The notes: generated by a model from the letters alone, not told the origin. A stretch of DNA of 57,350 bases from Bacteroidota bacterium (GCA_013285655.1 JABDHI010000011.1:1-57350); one strand, 5' to 3'; positions 1 through 8,874 are shown, counted from the first letter of the stretch. Numbers and translations are program-made.

Positions 1-497
1 TATCTCAATCCCAAACCCGCATAAAAATCAAGAATAATACCACTTTTGAATGCTATAAGATCACCTATTTTCAGATTAAATGCTGAAATATATTTTGTTA
101 CTTGGTAAGTAGTTAAATAGGCAGGTGTTAAATGGATAGAATCTTGCCAATCGTAGTTTTGAGTTTTATATATCGCTTCCAATGCAATGTAACTACCTCT
201 GCTCAATTGCGGCCTATTTAAATAGTACTTTAACTCGCATTTAATCAGGTATCCTGATAGATTATTCAGGCGGCTTCCCCATTGATGCTGAATTCGAAAA
301 TACTGGCCACCTTGTAAATGGATAGAAAAAGCTTTGAAAATTTTGCATTCGATACCGACTTGGTAGGCGGGGCAAGTATATAAGTCAATAAAATTAAGAG
401 GAGCGACATCGATACTAAACTTACAAGGTGTAAGGGTATCCTGTCCATAACTGGTGCTCAAAATAAAACTGGCAAATATTACGAGGCAGAATCTCAA
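1..497 (-). CDS. Outer-membrane beta-barrel protein, 3' part beyond window
   Basis: The minus strand is open without a stop from 497 to the window edge (165 codons). The only sensible start is TTG at 497-495: from there the product begins MRFCLVIFASFILSTSYG, a clean signal peptide with a likely cut before QD. The mature part is rich in alternating aromatic and polar residues (AFSIHLQGGQYFRIQHQW, LKYYLNRPQ, GIILDFYAGLGLRY), as in DUF3575/PorT-like eight-stranded outer-membrane barrels of Bacteroidota. It follows birA on the same strand with 42 bases between the birA stop and the TTG, so the two may be cotranscribed. No ATG exists upstream in frame before the birA stop. Function unknown; the C-terminus is off the window. 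Confidence 0.6.
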   Translation of the reverse strand, partial: MRFCLVIFASFILSTSYGQDTLTPCKFSIDVAPLNFIDLYTCPAYQVGIECKIFKAFSIHLQGGQYFRIQHQWGSRLNNLSGYLIKCELKYYLNRPQLSRGSYIALEAIYKTQNYDWQDSIHLTPAYLTTYQVTKYISAFNLKIGDLIAFKSGIILDFYAGLGLR

Positions 498-539
498 GTG
501 TAATATTGTATTGGTGAATATAAAGGTATAGAAATCTCT

Positions 540-1325
540 TTACAAAAACACCAAATGCTTTACATTGCTTAGCTCGAGGGGCTCAATAGCGTTCTGCTCT
601 CCAGTATCAGTATCTATAAGTAATTGGCCCGTTTCCGATACCCCTTTAATAGTACCCTTGCAGGCCTTGCCGTTTATAGAAAGATTGGACAAAACCCCGC
701 GCTTGTAAAGTAAATTGTTGTAGGCTTCGTCTATCTTCTTGTAATTGCCAGCACGAAGTTCCAGGTAAAATTTCTCGAGCGGTATAAAAATGCGGTTTAA
801 GCAATCTTCTAAAATAAAGCTGTTACCGGTAAGCAGTTTTAGCGAAGTGGGATTAGGTGCAGAAGGGTCGAATTGGGTTTGATTTATATTTATGCCAATA
901 CCTGCAACCGAGTATTTTAACGTGGAACCTTCAAGCATGTTTTCAATAAGTATGCCGGCAATTTTCTGATCATTTACATATATATCGTTAGGCCATTTTA
1001 TTGCAACTTTTAATGAATCTGATTTTAAACATGAAGAAACAAATTCAGCCACTGCCAGGGCTACGGCCCGGGTAAGCCAAAACTGCCCGGTAACGGGCAA
1101 AAAACGGGGGTGCAGTATAATGCTGAACGTGAGGTTAGTGCCCGGCTCGGTAAGCCATGTGTTACCGCGCTGGCCACGGCCTGCAAACTGCTCCAGCGCC
1201 CAAACGGTAAAACCTTCAACAGGTGGGCGTTGCTTAAGCATGGTTAGGGCATATTGGTTAGTAGAGTCAACTTTATCGAGTTTATCGACTATCCGCCCTA
1301 TAAAAAGTGTCCCGTCAGTAATCAT
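540..1325 (-). CDS. birA: Biotin--[acetyl-CoA-carboxylase] ligase, class I (no HTH)
   Basis: Attaches biotin to the lysine of the acetyl-CoA carboxylase carrier protein through biotinyl-5'-AMP. The 261-residue protein is the catalytic form only: it starts directly with the ligase domain (STNQYA near residue 21) and has no N-terminal winged helix, so it should not act as the repressor BirA is in E. coli. Seen motifs are the adenylate-binding loop GRGQRG (49-54), KWPNDIY (110-116) with the following KIAGIL lysine (121), and a small C-terminal SH3-like domain (GxIKGVSETGQLLI). It is divergent from rsfS; the 90-base gap carries promoter-like boxes for both directions. This birA/rsfS arrangement is common in Bacteroidota. 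Confidence 0.95.
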   Translation of the reverse strand: MITDGTLFIGRIVDKLDKVDSTNQYALTMLKQRPPVEGFTVWALEQFAGRGQRGNTWLTEPGTNLTFSIILHPRFLPVTGQFWLTRAVALAVAEFVSSCLKSDSLKVAIKWPNDIYVNDQKIAGILIENMLEGSTLKYSVAGIGININQTQFDPSAPNPTSLKLLTGNSFILEDCLNRIFIPLEKFYLELRAGNYKKIDEAYNNLLYKRGVLSNLSINGKACKGTIKGVSETGQLLIDTDTGEQNAIEPLELSNVKHLVFL

Positions 1326-1341
1326 TTGAAGGTAAAAATAC

Positions 1342-1349
1342 TATCTTTG
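1342..1349 (+). promoter_or_regulatory. Bacteroidota -7 box (TATCTTTG) before rsfS
   Basis: TATCTTTG matches the Bacteroidota sigma-ABfr -7 consensus TAnnTTTG, about 67 bases before the rsfS ATG. No TTG stands at the usual 19-22 base distance upstream, so the -33 element is weak. An A-rich, AGGA-containing stretch (1394-1401) lies before the start codon. Confidence 0.45.
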
Positions 1350-1378
1350 TAACTAATTATAACGCCTAATTGTACGAA

Positions 1379-1411
1379 CAAAAATAACAGCATAAAAGGA
1401 GACCAGATCAA
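1379..1411 (-). promoter_or_regulatory. Candidate promoter for birA
   Basis: Read on the minus strand: TTG (1411-1409), 22-base spacer, TATTTTTG (1386-1379), about 53 bases before the birA start. It fits TTG-N19-22-TAnnTTTG at the long end of spacing. Confidence 0.35.
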
Positions 1412-1415
1412 GAGA

Positions 1416-1808
1416 ATGCGAAAAAAAGGGAAAACCCAAAATCCCGTTCAGTTAAAAGATGTTGTTTTAAACAGCATAGCAGATAAAAAGGGAAAGAATG
1501 TTGTCTGCCTGAACATGAAGAAAATATCCGGAAGCTTGTGTGACTATTTTATCATCTGTGAAGGAGATTCATCAGTACAGGTGGGAACAATAGCAAAAGC
1601 GGTAGAGAAGGGAATAGAGGACGCTACGGGCGAGCATGCTTATCATAAAGAGGGATATGCTAATGCGGAATGGATAGTGTTAGACTACGTTGATATAGTG
1701 GTACATATATTCCAGCCACACGCACGCGGTTTTTATAATCTTGAGTCACTTTGGGCCGATGCTGAAACAGAAGAAATTACAACAGAGCGTGAATATAAAC
1801 ACGTGTGA
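1416..1808 (+). CDS. rsfS: Ribosomal silencing factor RsfS (RsfA/Iojap family)
   Basis: Binds ribosomal protein uL14 on the 50S subunit and blocks 30S joining when nutrients run low. The 130-residue length and the motifs CDYFIICEGDSSVQVGTIA and DYVDIVVHIFQPHARGFYNLE are typical of the family; a short lysine-rich N-terminal extension (residues 1-14) precedes the fold. It is the first gene of rsfS-ftsH-LUD-cdsA. Its stop TGA (1806-1808) lies 5 bases before the ftsH ATG at 1814, so the two are probably cotranscribed and translated in close succession. Confidence 0.93.
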   Translation: MRKKGKTQNPVQLKDVVLNSIADKKGKNVVCLNMKKISGSLCDYFIICEGDSSVQVGTIAKAVEKGIEDATGEHAYHKEGYANAEWIVLDYVDIVVHIFQPHARGFYNLESLWADAETEEITTEREYKHV

Positions 1809-1813
1809 AAATC

Positions 1814-4042
1814 ATGAGCGAGAACGAACAAACACCTAACCAGGTGCCAAATAATAATAGCAACCCAGGCCCTCAGGGCTCGGGTAAGCCTAAGTTACCT
1901 TTACCAAAAAAACCTTTTAAACCCAGGTTCACTATTTACTGGGTGTGGGGCTTTATATTGGTGGCACTCATCATTATTGAGGCTGTCAGCAATATGAACT
2001 TCTCGGTAAAAGAAGTTAACTTCCAATACTTTCAGGATAGCCTGTTGAACAACCACTACGTTGAGAAGATATCGGTGGTTAATAACGATGTGGCTGAAAT
2101 AACCCTTAAACCGGAAGCGTTAAAACTGGCTAAGTTCAAGGACCTGCCACACACACCTCCGCAGTTTAAGATCAACATACTGGATCGCCAAACCTTCCAC
2201 CAGGATTTGGACAATGCAGAGAAGAATTTTTCGGAAGCCGATAAGGTTGATGCAGAACCATCTACCCGTGCCGACTGGACAGGTATTTTGGGTTATGCCA
2301 TACCCATTGCGGTAATGGTATTATTGTGGTTCCTCTTTATGCGACGCATGGGCGGCGGCGGCGGAAACCAAATTTTCAGCATTGGAAAATCGAAAGCAAC
2401 TTTATTTGATAAAGACACTAACGTTAATATAACCTTTAACGATGTGGCCGGGCTTGAAGAAGCTAAGGTTGAAATAAAAGAAATTGTCGACTTTTTAAAG
2501 AACCCGCAAAAGTATGTGGCACTGGGTGCCAAGATACCTAAGGGCGCATTATTAGTTGGCCCTCCGGGTACAGGTAAAACGTTATTAGCAAAAGCAGTAG
2601 CAGGTGAAGCAAAGGTTCCGTTCTTCTCTTTATCAGGTTCTGATTTTGTGGAAATGTTTGTAGGTGTGGGCGCTTCGCGTGTACGCGATCTGTTCCGCCA
2701 GGCAAAAGAAAAAGCGCCGTGTATCATCTTTATTGATGAAATAGATGCCATTGGCCGTGCCAGAGGTAGAAACGTAGCACAAGGTTCGAACGACGAAAGG
2801 GAAAATACCCTTAACCAGTTGCTTACCGAAATGGATGGCTTTACCAACACAGCCGGTATTATAATACTGGCAGCTACCAACCGTGCCGATATTTTGGACA
2901 GAGCATTATTACGTCCGGGCCGTTTCGACAGGCAGATTTATGTAGATATGCCTGACCTAATTGAAAGAAAAGAAATTTTCCAGGTTCACTTAAAGCCATT
3001 GAAAATTGATACTTCGGTTGATATTGACTTTTTAGCAAAACAAACCCCGGGTTTCTCGGGTGCCGATATTGCTAACGTTTGTAACGAAGCAGCACTTATT
3101 GCGGCCCGTTATGATAAGAAGATAATTGGCAAGCAGGATTTCTTAGACGCTGTAGATAGGGTAGTAGGTGGATTAGAAAAGAAGAACCGCTTAATATCGC
3201 CAAGCGAAAAGAAGGTAATTGCATACCACGAAGCAGGCCATGCTTTGGTAAGCTGGCTGTTAGAATACGCTCATCCGTTAGTGAAGGTAACAATTGTGCC
3301 ACGCGGTAAGTCGTTAGGTGCTGCATGGTACCTGCCTGAAGAAAGGCAGATAACCACAACAGAACAGTTGATGGATGAAATGTGTGCTGCATTGGGTGGC
3401 CGTGCTGCTGAAGAAATTATGTTTGGTAAAATATCTACCGGCGCTATAAGCGATTTGGAAAAGATAACCAAGCAGGCATATAGCATGATCACTATCTATG
3501 GATTGAATGCTAAGGTTGGCCATATCAGTTTCTATGATTCAACAGGTAGTTCTGAATATAACTTTACCAAGCCTTATAGCGAGAAGACCGCGCAGATGAT
3601 CGACGAAGAAGTGCGTGAAATGATAAGTGGCGCTTACATTAAAACTAAGGAACTTATTAAAACCCACCAGGTGCAACTTACTGCTCTTGCAGAACAGTTG
3701 CTTGATAAGGAAGTGATATTTAAAGAAGACTTAGAAAATATAATTGGTAAGAGATTGTTTGAAAAAGAAGAGGCAATGCCTGTTTCAAAAAGGTCAACCA
3801 AAAATAGCAATGGTTCTGTAAGGACACCGGATGCCCCTAAGGCACCTGAAAATGGTACTCCTGTAGAAACGCCAAAAACGGAAGAGCCTAAAGCAGAAAC
3901 CCCTGTGGCACCTGAAGTCCCTCCTGCAGTTAATGGTAATGGCCATGCTATGCCAAATGGCAATGGCCAACATACCGAAAACGGTAAGGGAACAACTGAA
4001 GAGAAGCAAGAAGAAACTCCTACAAAAGATACGCTGTTTTAA
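1814..4042 (+). CDS. ftsH: ATP-dependent zinc metalloprotease FtsH
   Basis: Membrane-anchored AAA+ protease that extracts and degrades membrane and unstable cytosolic proteins. With the ATG at 1814 the protein has 742 residues; a GTG at 1805 would add three residues and overlap rsfS. Order: proline/asparagine-rich cytosolic N-tail (1-38), first membrane helix (about 40-59), periplasmic FtsH_ext domain, second helix (about 158-176) followed by a glycine linker, AAA domain with Walker A GPPGTGKT (about 249) and Walker B IIFIDEID (about 304), second region of homology (TNRADILDRALLRPGRFDR), and the M41 zinc site HEAGH (about 472). The last 100 residues are a low-complexity P/E/T/N-rich tail, longer than in most FtsH proteins. 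Next gene starts 3 bases after the stop. Confidence 0.97.
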   Translation: MSENEQTPNQVPNNNSNPGPQGSGKPKLPLPKKPFKPRFTIYWVWGFILVALIIIEAVSNMNFSVKEVNFQYFQDSLLNNHYVEKISVVNNDVAEITLKPEALKLAKFKDLPHTPPQFKINILDRQTFHQDLDNAEKNFSEADKVDAEPSTRADWTGILGYAIPIAVMVLLWFLFMRRMGGGGGNQIFSIGKSKATLFDKDTNVNITFNDVAGLEEAKVEIKEIVDFLKNPQKYVALGAKIPKGALLVGPPGTGKTLLAKAVAGEAKVPFFSLSGSDFVEMFVGVGASRVRDLFRQAKEKAPCIIFIDEIDAIGRARGRNVAQGSNDERENTLNQLLTEMDGFTNTAGIIILAATNRADILDRALLRPGRFDRQIYVDMPDLIERKEIFQVHLKPLKIDTSVDIDFLAKQTPGFSGADIANVCNEAALIAARYDKKIIGKQDFLDAVDRVVGGLEKKNRLISPSEKKVIAYHEAGHALVSWLLEYAHPLVKVTIVPRGKSLGAAWYLPEERQITTTEQLMDEMCAALGGRAAEEIMFGKISTGAISDLEKITKQAYSMITIYGLNAKVGHISFYDSTGSSEYNFTKPYSEKTAQMIDEEVREMISGAYIKTKELIKTHQVQLTALAEQLLDKEVIFKEDLENIIGKRLFEKEEAMPVSKRSTKNSNGSVRTPDAPKAPENGTPVETPKTEEPKAETPVAPEVPPAVNGNGHAMPNGNGQHTENGKGTTEEKQEETPTKDTLF

Positions 4043-4045
4043 AAT

Positions 4046-4699
4046 ATGAAAGAGAGTACTGGCAGGGAAAAGGTATTGAAAGCTGTACGCAAGGCGCTCA
4101 TCCATAAATCAGAAGCTGATTTCAGTGCAGCCGACAGCGACCCTGAAATTTATACTGCACCCGAAGAAGAATCGCTGGAATTATTATTCGCGAAGAACTT
4201 TAGTGCATTAAAAGGAGATTTTGTTTTTTGTGAAAAGCCAAGTGATTTTTCGGAGCAATTTGCAGCGTTAGTAAAAGAGCGCAATTGGACCGACCTGTTT
4301 TGCAAAGATGCAAAAATACAGGAGATGCTTAAAGCCGGCAGTGTTTCATTTATCTCGGAAGAAAGTGACTTTTTGAAATGTGATGTAGGCATTACCTTCT
4401 GCGAATGCCTGGTGGCCCGCACGGGTAGCATTATGTGCAGCTCCAGACAAATGTCGGGTAGGCGGTTACCGGTTTATTCAAATATACATATAACGGTTGC
4501 TTATGCCTCTCAACTGGTATATAACCTGAAAGATGCTTTTAAACTGCTAAAGAAAAAGTATGAAACAAACTTTCCTTCGCAGCTCACTGCCATTACGGGT
4601 CCTAGCCAAACGGCAGATATTGAGAAGACCCTGGTACGTGGTGCCCATGGCCCTAAGGAGATCTTCCTGTTCCTTATCGACGATACCCATATAGGCTAA
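4046..4699 (+). CDS. LUD domain protein (LutC/YkgG-like)
   Basis: A 217-residue LUD-domain protein. The domain is found in LutB/LutC of the L-lactate oxidation complex. Diagnostic parts are CECLVARTGSIMCSS (about 120-134) and the C-terminal ITGPSQTADIEKTLVRGAHGPKE-type signature (written here as TGPSQTADIE and VRGAHGPKE). No lutA or lutB is nearby, so lactate use cannot be inferred: stand-alone LUD genes in the rsfS-ftsH-cdsA neighbourhood are common in Bacteroidota and have no settled role. Spacing of 3 bases after ftsH and 4 before cdsA places it inside the operon. Confidence 0.88.
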   Translation: MKESTGREKVLKAVRKALIHKSEADFSAADSDPEIYTAPEEESLELLFAKNFSALKGDFVFCEKPSDFSEQFAALVKERNWTDLFCKDAKIQEMLKAGSVSFISEESDFLKCDVGITFCECLVARTGSIMCSSRQMSGRRLPVYSNIHITVAYASQLVYNLKDAFKLLKKKYETNFPSQLTAITGPSQTADIEKTLVRGAHGPKEIFLFLIDDTHIG

Positions 4700-4703
4700 G
4701 CAC

Positions 4704-5588
4704 GTGAGTAACTTCTTTAAAAGAGCTCTTACCGGTGCCGTATTTGTTGTAGTAATGCTTGGCGGTATTTATTACAGCTATTGGTCACTGGCAGTTCTGT
4801 TCTTTATAATTGCTATGCTTGGCCTACACGAATTTTATTCGCTTCTTAAGTTTGCCAAATACGAACCGCAACGTGAAGTAGGTATGTTTGTGGGTGCCGT
4901 TATATTTTTACTCTTTATTTTCAGGTACGCACTTTTTGGCGAAATGATATTTACCCTCATGCTTCCTTTTATTGCTGCAGTATTTTTTGTTGAACTGTAT
5001 CGTAATGTCCCTAATCCGTTTACCAATATAGCGCTTACGCTTACAGGCGTTATATATATAGTATTACCATTTGCATTATGGGTCAACTATGCGTGCCCAT
5101 ATGCACCTGTATATAATAAGTTTATGGACCAGCTAATTGCTTCCTTTAGCGCAACTAAAGAATATAACTGGCATATATTGACCGGTTATTTTCTTATTCT
5201 GTGGACAAATGATACAGGTGCTTATTTGAGTGGAGTGGCTTTGGGCAAACATAAATTATGGGAGCGTATATCTCCTAAAAAAACATGGGAAGGTTTTTTT
5301 GGAGGAGTAATATTAAGTATAGTAGTAGCTTATTTTTTATCAAAACCGTTTACTGAATTGTCTCCCATATTATGGATGATTATTGGGTTGCTTGTGGGTG
5401 TTTTTGGTACCATGGGCGATCTGGTTGAATCGTTATTTAAACGTAGTATAGATGTAAAAGAATCGGGTGGAATATTGCCGGGACATGGTGGTATACTCGA
5501 CCGATTTGATGGGGTTTTACTTTCAACTCCTATTGTACTAACAATAATTCAAATTGCTGAGTTCGTCAGCAATGTAGTAAACGGCTAA
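4704..5588 (+). CDS. cdsA: Phosphatidate cytidylyltransferase
   Basis: Makes CDP-diacylglycerol from phosphatidic acid and CTP, the branch point for membrane phospholipids. The start is GTG at 4704 (MSNFFKRALTGAVF), 4 bases after the LUD gene stop; no ATG lies nearby. About eight hydrophobic helices fill the protein. The CdsA signature sits at the C-terminal end: GDLVESLFKRS, then DVKESGG, then PGHGGILDRFDGVL with the two family aspartates. The 294-residue length fits the family. Last gene of the rsfS operon. Confidence 0.95.
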   Translation: MSNFFKRALTGAVFVVVMLGGIYYSYWSLAVLFFIIAMLGLHEFYSLLKFAKYEPQREVGMFVGAVIFLLFIFRYALFGEMIFTLMLPFIAAVFFVELYRNVPNPFTNIALTLTGVIYIVLPFALWVNYACPYAPVYNKFMDQLIASFSATKEYNWHILTGYFLILWTNDTGAYLSGVALGKHKLWERISPKKTWEGFFGGVILSIVVAYFLSKPFTELSPILWMIIGLLVGVFGTMGDLVESLFKRSIDVKESGGILPGHGGILDRFDGVLLSTPIVLTIIQIAEFVSNVVNG

Positions 5589-5955
5589 GGCATTTGAGTT
5601 GTTGAGAACCTATTGATAATTTATGGAGGTTTTTACTTAAGCCTTGGTACTTTTGTATCAATAACACATTATTATCAGAGGGTAGAATGAATTTATTGGG
5701 AGCACCTCATGTTGTCGCAATAGAAACGCTGAAAATCAATAAATTATGAATGCAAACGACAATTGCGACATGAATTTTCCAGGCAGAAACAGTGTGAAAA
5801 TGCTGAAAATCAGTGAAAAGAGTAACAATAGAATGTTTATAGCGACAGAAACCGACATTTTACGACACTATTTAGGACAAGGCTAAATGGTTTAAAATAT
5901 AGCCATAATTTAGATTTTCCTACATTTGCAGTCCCAAAATCATAACACATAAAGT
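5589..5955 (+). other. 367-base intergenic region with short repeats
   Basis: No convincing gene. It holds a promoter-like TACTTTTG (5648-5655), a 9-bp inverted repeat TGTCGCAAT (5713-5721) / ATTGCGACA (5762-5770), and a direct repeat GCTGAAAATCA (near 5728 and 5801). Two small overlapping open frames, about 5687-5749 (20 codons) and 5745-5885 (46 codons), follow the box; each contains part of the repeat (LKIN, LKIS), so they look like by-products of a repeated element. The gdh promoter lies at the right end. Confidence 0.4.
5921..5928 (+). promoter_or_regulatory. -7 box (TACATTTG) for gdhA
   Basis: TACATTTG matches TAnnTTTG and ends 27 bases before the gdhA ATG. No clear TTG at -33; the upstream sequence is A/T-rich. 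Confidence 0.5.
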
Positions 5956-7242
5956 ATGAGCACACAGACTAAGGCTAGTGAGAAGAATACCGAAAAGAAA
6001 CACGTAAGTATGTATGAAGCAGTGTTAGCGCGTTTTAATACAGCGGCTAAGCTCTACAACCTACCTGAGGATATAGCAGCAATGCTTATTACCCCACAAA
6101 AACAGGTTAAGGTTTCACTTCCGGTAGTAATGGATAATGGCAAGATACAAGTGTTCGAAGGATACCGTATTGTGCACTCTACATACTTAGGCCCATCAAA
6201 AGGTGGTATACGTTATGCCCCAGATGTGAATGATGATGAAGTAAAAGCATTAGCTGCCTGGATGACCTATAAATGTGCTGTTGCCGGTTTACCATACGGC
6301 GGCGCAAAGGGTGGCATTACCTGCGATCCAAGAAAGATGTCGGCTGGCGAATTAGAACGTATGACCCGTGCCTATACATTAGCTATGAGCGAAGTATTTG
6401 GTCCTAATAAAGATATTCCTGCACCGGATATGGGCACAGGCAAGCGCGAAATGGCTTGGATAGTTGATGAGTATTCTAAGATCAGAAGAGAATACCTGCC
6501 AGGCGTAGTAACAGGTAAGCCAATTACCTTAGGTGGTTCACGTGGCCGCGAAGCTGCGACCGGAAGGGGTGTTATGATACATACCATCGAGGCTATGAAA
6601 AAGATCGGCATTGACCGTAAAAAAGCATCAGCTGCTGTTCAGGGCTTTGGTAATGTAGGTTTAAATGCTGCTAAGTTGCTTAGCTCAAAAGGCATTAAGA
6701 TCGTTGCAATATCTGACCATACTGCAGCATTCCACAATGAAAAAGGTTTTGATATTGATACAGCAATTAAATACGCGCAAAAGAATAACAACGTATTGCA
6801 AGGCTTTACCGGCGGTGATTTAATTAGCAATGAGCAATTACTTACACTTGATGTAGATGCGCTTATACCGGCAGCTATACAAAACCAGATTAACGAAGAG
6901 AACGCACACAAAATACAAGCTAAGCTTATTGTAGAAGGCGCTAATGGTCCTACCGAATTTGGCGCTGACGCTATATTGAATGAAAAAGGCATTACTGTAG
7001 TTCCTGATATCTTGGCTAACTCAGGTGGTGTAACCGTATCGTACTTCGAATGGGTGCAAAACCAATATGGCCACTACTGGAAGGAAGAAGAAGTAAATGC
7101 TAAGCATGACTTTGCAATGGAAACAGCTTTTGAACAAGTGTGGTTCAATGCACAACAATACAAGACAAGTCTTCGTATAGGTGCATACATCACAGCTTTC
7201 AAAAAGCTTGAAAAGGCTATCCGTTACAGAGGCGCATACTAA
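5956..7242 (+). CDS. gdhA: Glutamate dehydrogenase (Glu/Leu/Phe/Val family)
   Basis: Interconverts glutamate with 2-oxoglutarate and ammonia. At 428 residues it is the hexameric short type. Visible features: substrate loop KGGIRYAPDV, catalytic-lysine region GLPYGGAKGGI (about residue 115), GGSRGREAATGRG (about 195) at the domain junction, and the Rossmann loop QGFGNVGLNAAKLL (about 226) with an adjacent acidic residue pattern (ISDHTAA) that fits NAD better than NADP, though this is only a suggestion. It has its own promoter box and is followed after 27 bases by yhhQ, with no terminator hairpin between. Confidence 0.93.
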   Translation: MSTQTKASEKNTEKKHVSMYEAVLARFNTAAKLYNLPEDIAAMLITPQKQVKVSLPVVMDNGKIQVFEGYRIVHSTYLGPSKGGIRYAPDVNDDEVKALAAWMTYKCAVAGLPYGGAKGGITCDPRKMSAGELERMTRAYTLAMSEVFGPNKDIPAPDMGTGKREMAWIVDEYSKIRREYLPGVVTGKPITLGGSRGREAATGRGVMIHTIEAMKKIGIDRKKASAAVQGFGNVGLNAAKLLSSKGIKIVAISDHTAAFHNEKGFDIDTAIKYAQKNNNVLQGFTGGDLISNEQLLTLDVDALIPAAIQNQINEENAHKIQAKLIVEGANGPTEFGADAILNEKGITVVPDILANSGGVTVSYFEWVQNQYGHYWKEEEVNAKHDFAMETAFEQVWFNAQQYKTSLRIGAYITAFKKLEKAIRYRGAY

Positions 7243-7269
7243 TAACTAACTACATACCTAAGAGGAGGG

Positions 7270-7983
7270 ATGTTTCATAGCAAGAAGGAACTGATATTTA
7301 TTACGCTTGCTATGTTCTTTGCTGCCGATGCTATTACAGCAGAACTTATAGGTGGTAAGCTGATACACTTTATGGGGCTTACCCTAAGTATCGGTGTAAT
7401 ACCATGGCCGGTCATCTATCTTGCAACCGACGTTATTAATGAGTTCTATGGTAAGAAAGGGGTAAGGCGATTATCGATAATAACGGCGTGCCTTATAGCA
7501 TATACTTATATTATACTCTACATAGCCATGAGTATACATGCTTCCAGTAACTCGCCTATATCCGATTCTGTTTTCGCAAATGTATTCGGGCAATCGATGT
7601 GGTTAATAGTAGGTAGCTTGGTTGCATTTGTGTTCTCTCAATTAGTAGATAACAGCATCTTTTGGATGTTGCGTAAGAAGACGGGCCACGCCATGATATG
7701 GTTGCGGTCAACAGGCTCTACAATTGTATCGCAATTGGTAGATACGTTTATTGTGTTGGGTATTGGCTTCTGGTTACAAGGCAAACTAAGTACGGCAGAT
7801 TATCTTCACCTGGTTTTGGTGCAATACTTGTTCAAGATAACGATCGCAATTATTGCTACACCTTTAATATACGGCGGGCATAATTTGATATTCAGAGTGC
7901 TTGGTAAGGAAGAAGCACATAGTATATTAGAAGAGACAGCTAAGCATTCCTTAGGGGATGACTATATAGCAGGCAAACACTAG
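7270..7983 (+). CDS. Queuosine precursor transporter, YhhQ/VUT family
   Basis: A 237-residue membrane protein with about six helices. The family motifs are AADAITAELIGGKLI (about 18-32) and LATDVINEFYGKKGVRRL (about 56-73). YhhQ proteins import the 7-deazaguanine preQ0 or preQ1 for queuosine tRNA modification; that function here is by family. A GGAGG (7264-7268) touches the ATG at 7270, too close for a normal ribosome site, so start choice rests on the family N-terminus. The stop TAG and the stop of the opposing M23 gene share the palindrome CTAG at 7980-7983, so the two genes end inside each other. Confidence 0.9.
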   Translation: MFHSKKELIFITLAMFFAADAITAELIGGKLIHFMGLTLSIGVIPWPVIYLATDVINEFYGKKGVRRLSIITACLIAYTYIILYIAMSIHASSNSPISDSVFANVFGQSMWLIVGSLVAFVFSQLVDNSIFWMLRKKTGHAMIWLRSTGSTIVSQLVDTFIVLGIGFWLQGKLSTADYLHLVLVQYLFKITIAIIATPLIYGGHNLIFRVLGKEEAHSILEETAKHSLGDDYIAGKH

Positions 7984-8870
7984 AACTTCATATACTCCTG
8001 TGGATTAACAGGGTTGCCTTTGTACCAAAGTTCAAAATGCAAATGCGGTCCGGTAGTTAATTCGCCTGTGTTCCCGACAATAGCAATAACATCTCCTGCC
8101 TTTACATAGTCACCTTCTTTCTTAAGCAATACGGAGTTGTGTTCGTAAACAGAAACCAGGTTGTTGTTATGCTGAAGTATGATTACGTTACCGGTAGCAA
8201 GGGTCCAGGTAGAAACAATAACGGTACCATCAAGGGTCGCCTTGATCGCCTCGTTCTCTTTAGATACAATATCGATACCATAATGCCCAGCTGAAGGATT
8301 GAAGCCATTGGAGACATAGCCTTTCAGAGGAGTAAAGAAGAAGTAATCGCTAATAGTGCTATTGCCTGATGACTTATCCTGGTTCTTGTTTAGGGATACT
8401 GATACATTATAAGGGTTCTGCGCTTCAACCGAATGGCGTAACATGGAATCATCGTGAGAAGGGGGTACAAAGGTGGTGGTATGCTTAGTGGTGTCGGTAT
8501 GGTTCTTTTGAGCAAGCGTATCATGTTTCGGTGCCTCACCCGATAATATGCGACGTATGTTCTCTATATACTGTTGTCGGGCTATTAACTCATTATTGAG
8601 CGAGTCGGTCTTCAGGCTAAGTGCTATTAAGTTCTTTCTCATATTAACATCAGCGTACCCCGGTATATACTCACGTAAAGGGGTAAACGCAACGGCCCAT
8701 ATCACGAGTAGTATAAGTAGTACTATTGCTCCGCCTGTGATGGTAAAGAGTGCAATAGGGGAGATGCGCAATGAAAAGCGTTCTTCGAAAGTATCTTCCT
8801 TACGAATAATGAAGAAGTACCTGGTTCGAAGTCGTGTTAAAAGACTCTTCTTTTTGGCGGGTTCTACCAT
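7980..8870 (-). CDS. M23 (LytM) zinc endopeptidase, membrane anchored
   Basis: Peptidoglycan cross-link hydrolase of 296 residues. A basic N-tail is followed by one membrane helix (about 39-62), a coiled-coil (about 75-110) and a polar linker rich in T/H/S/K, then a C-terminal M23 domain (about 180-296). The zinc and catalytic set is complete: H196 and D200 (GHYGID), H276 and H278 (GPHLHFE), with YEHNS in place of the usual YGHLS. This layout (cytoplasmic tail, helix, coiled-coil, M23) is widespread in Bacteroidota and is usually linked to cell-shape or division enzymes. The -7 box ends only 4 bases before the ATG, implying a leaderless mRNA. Confidence 0.93.
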   Translation of the reverse strand: MVEPAKKKSLLTRLRTRYFFIIRKEDTFEERFSLRISPIALFTITGGAIVLLILLVIWAVAFTPLREYIPGYADVNMRKNLIALSLKTDSLNNELIARQQYIENIRRILSGEAPKHDTLAQKNHTDTTKHTTTFVPPSHDDSMLRHSVEAQNPYNVSVSLNKNQDKSSGNSTISDYFFFTPLKGYVSNGFNPSAGHYGIDIVSKENEAIKATLDGTVIVSTWTLATGNVIILQHNNNLVSVYEHNSVLLKKEGDYVKAGDVIAIVGNTGELTTGPHLHFELWYKGNPVNPQEYMKF

Positions 8871-8874
8871 AGGG

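Noticed and set aside
1805-1813. GTG start of ftsH at 1805, overlapping rsfS
   Set aside because: The ATG at 1814 gives the family N-terminus without overlap and is a stronger start codon; only three residues differ.
3096-3392. Long minus-strand open frames inside ftsH, the Gly-rich genes and mfd
   Set aside because: They lie opposite well-supported genes, have no family features and reflect codon bias on the other strand.
4046-4699. LUD gene as proof of lactate oxidation (lutABC)
   Set aside because: No lutA or lutB is nearby, and lone LUD genes are usual next to ftsH in Bacteroidota.
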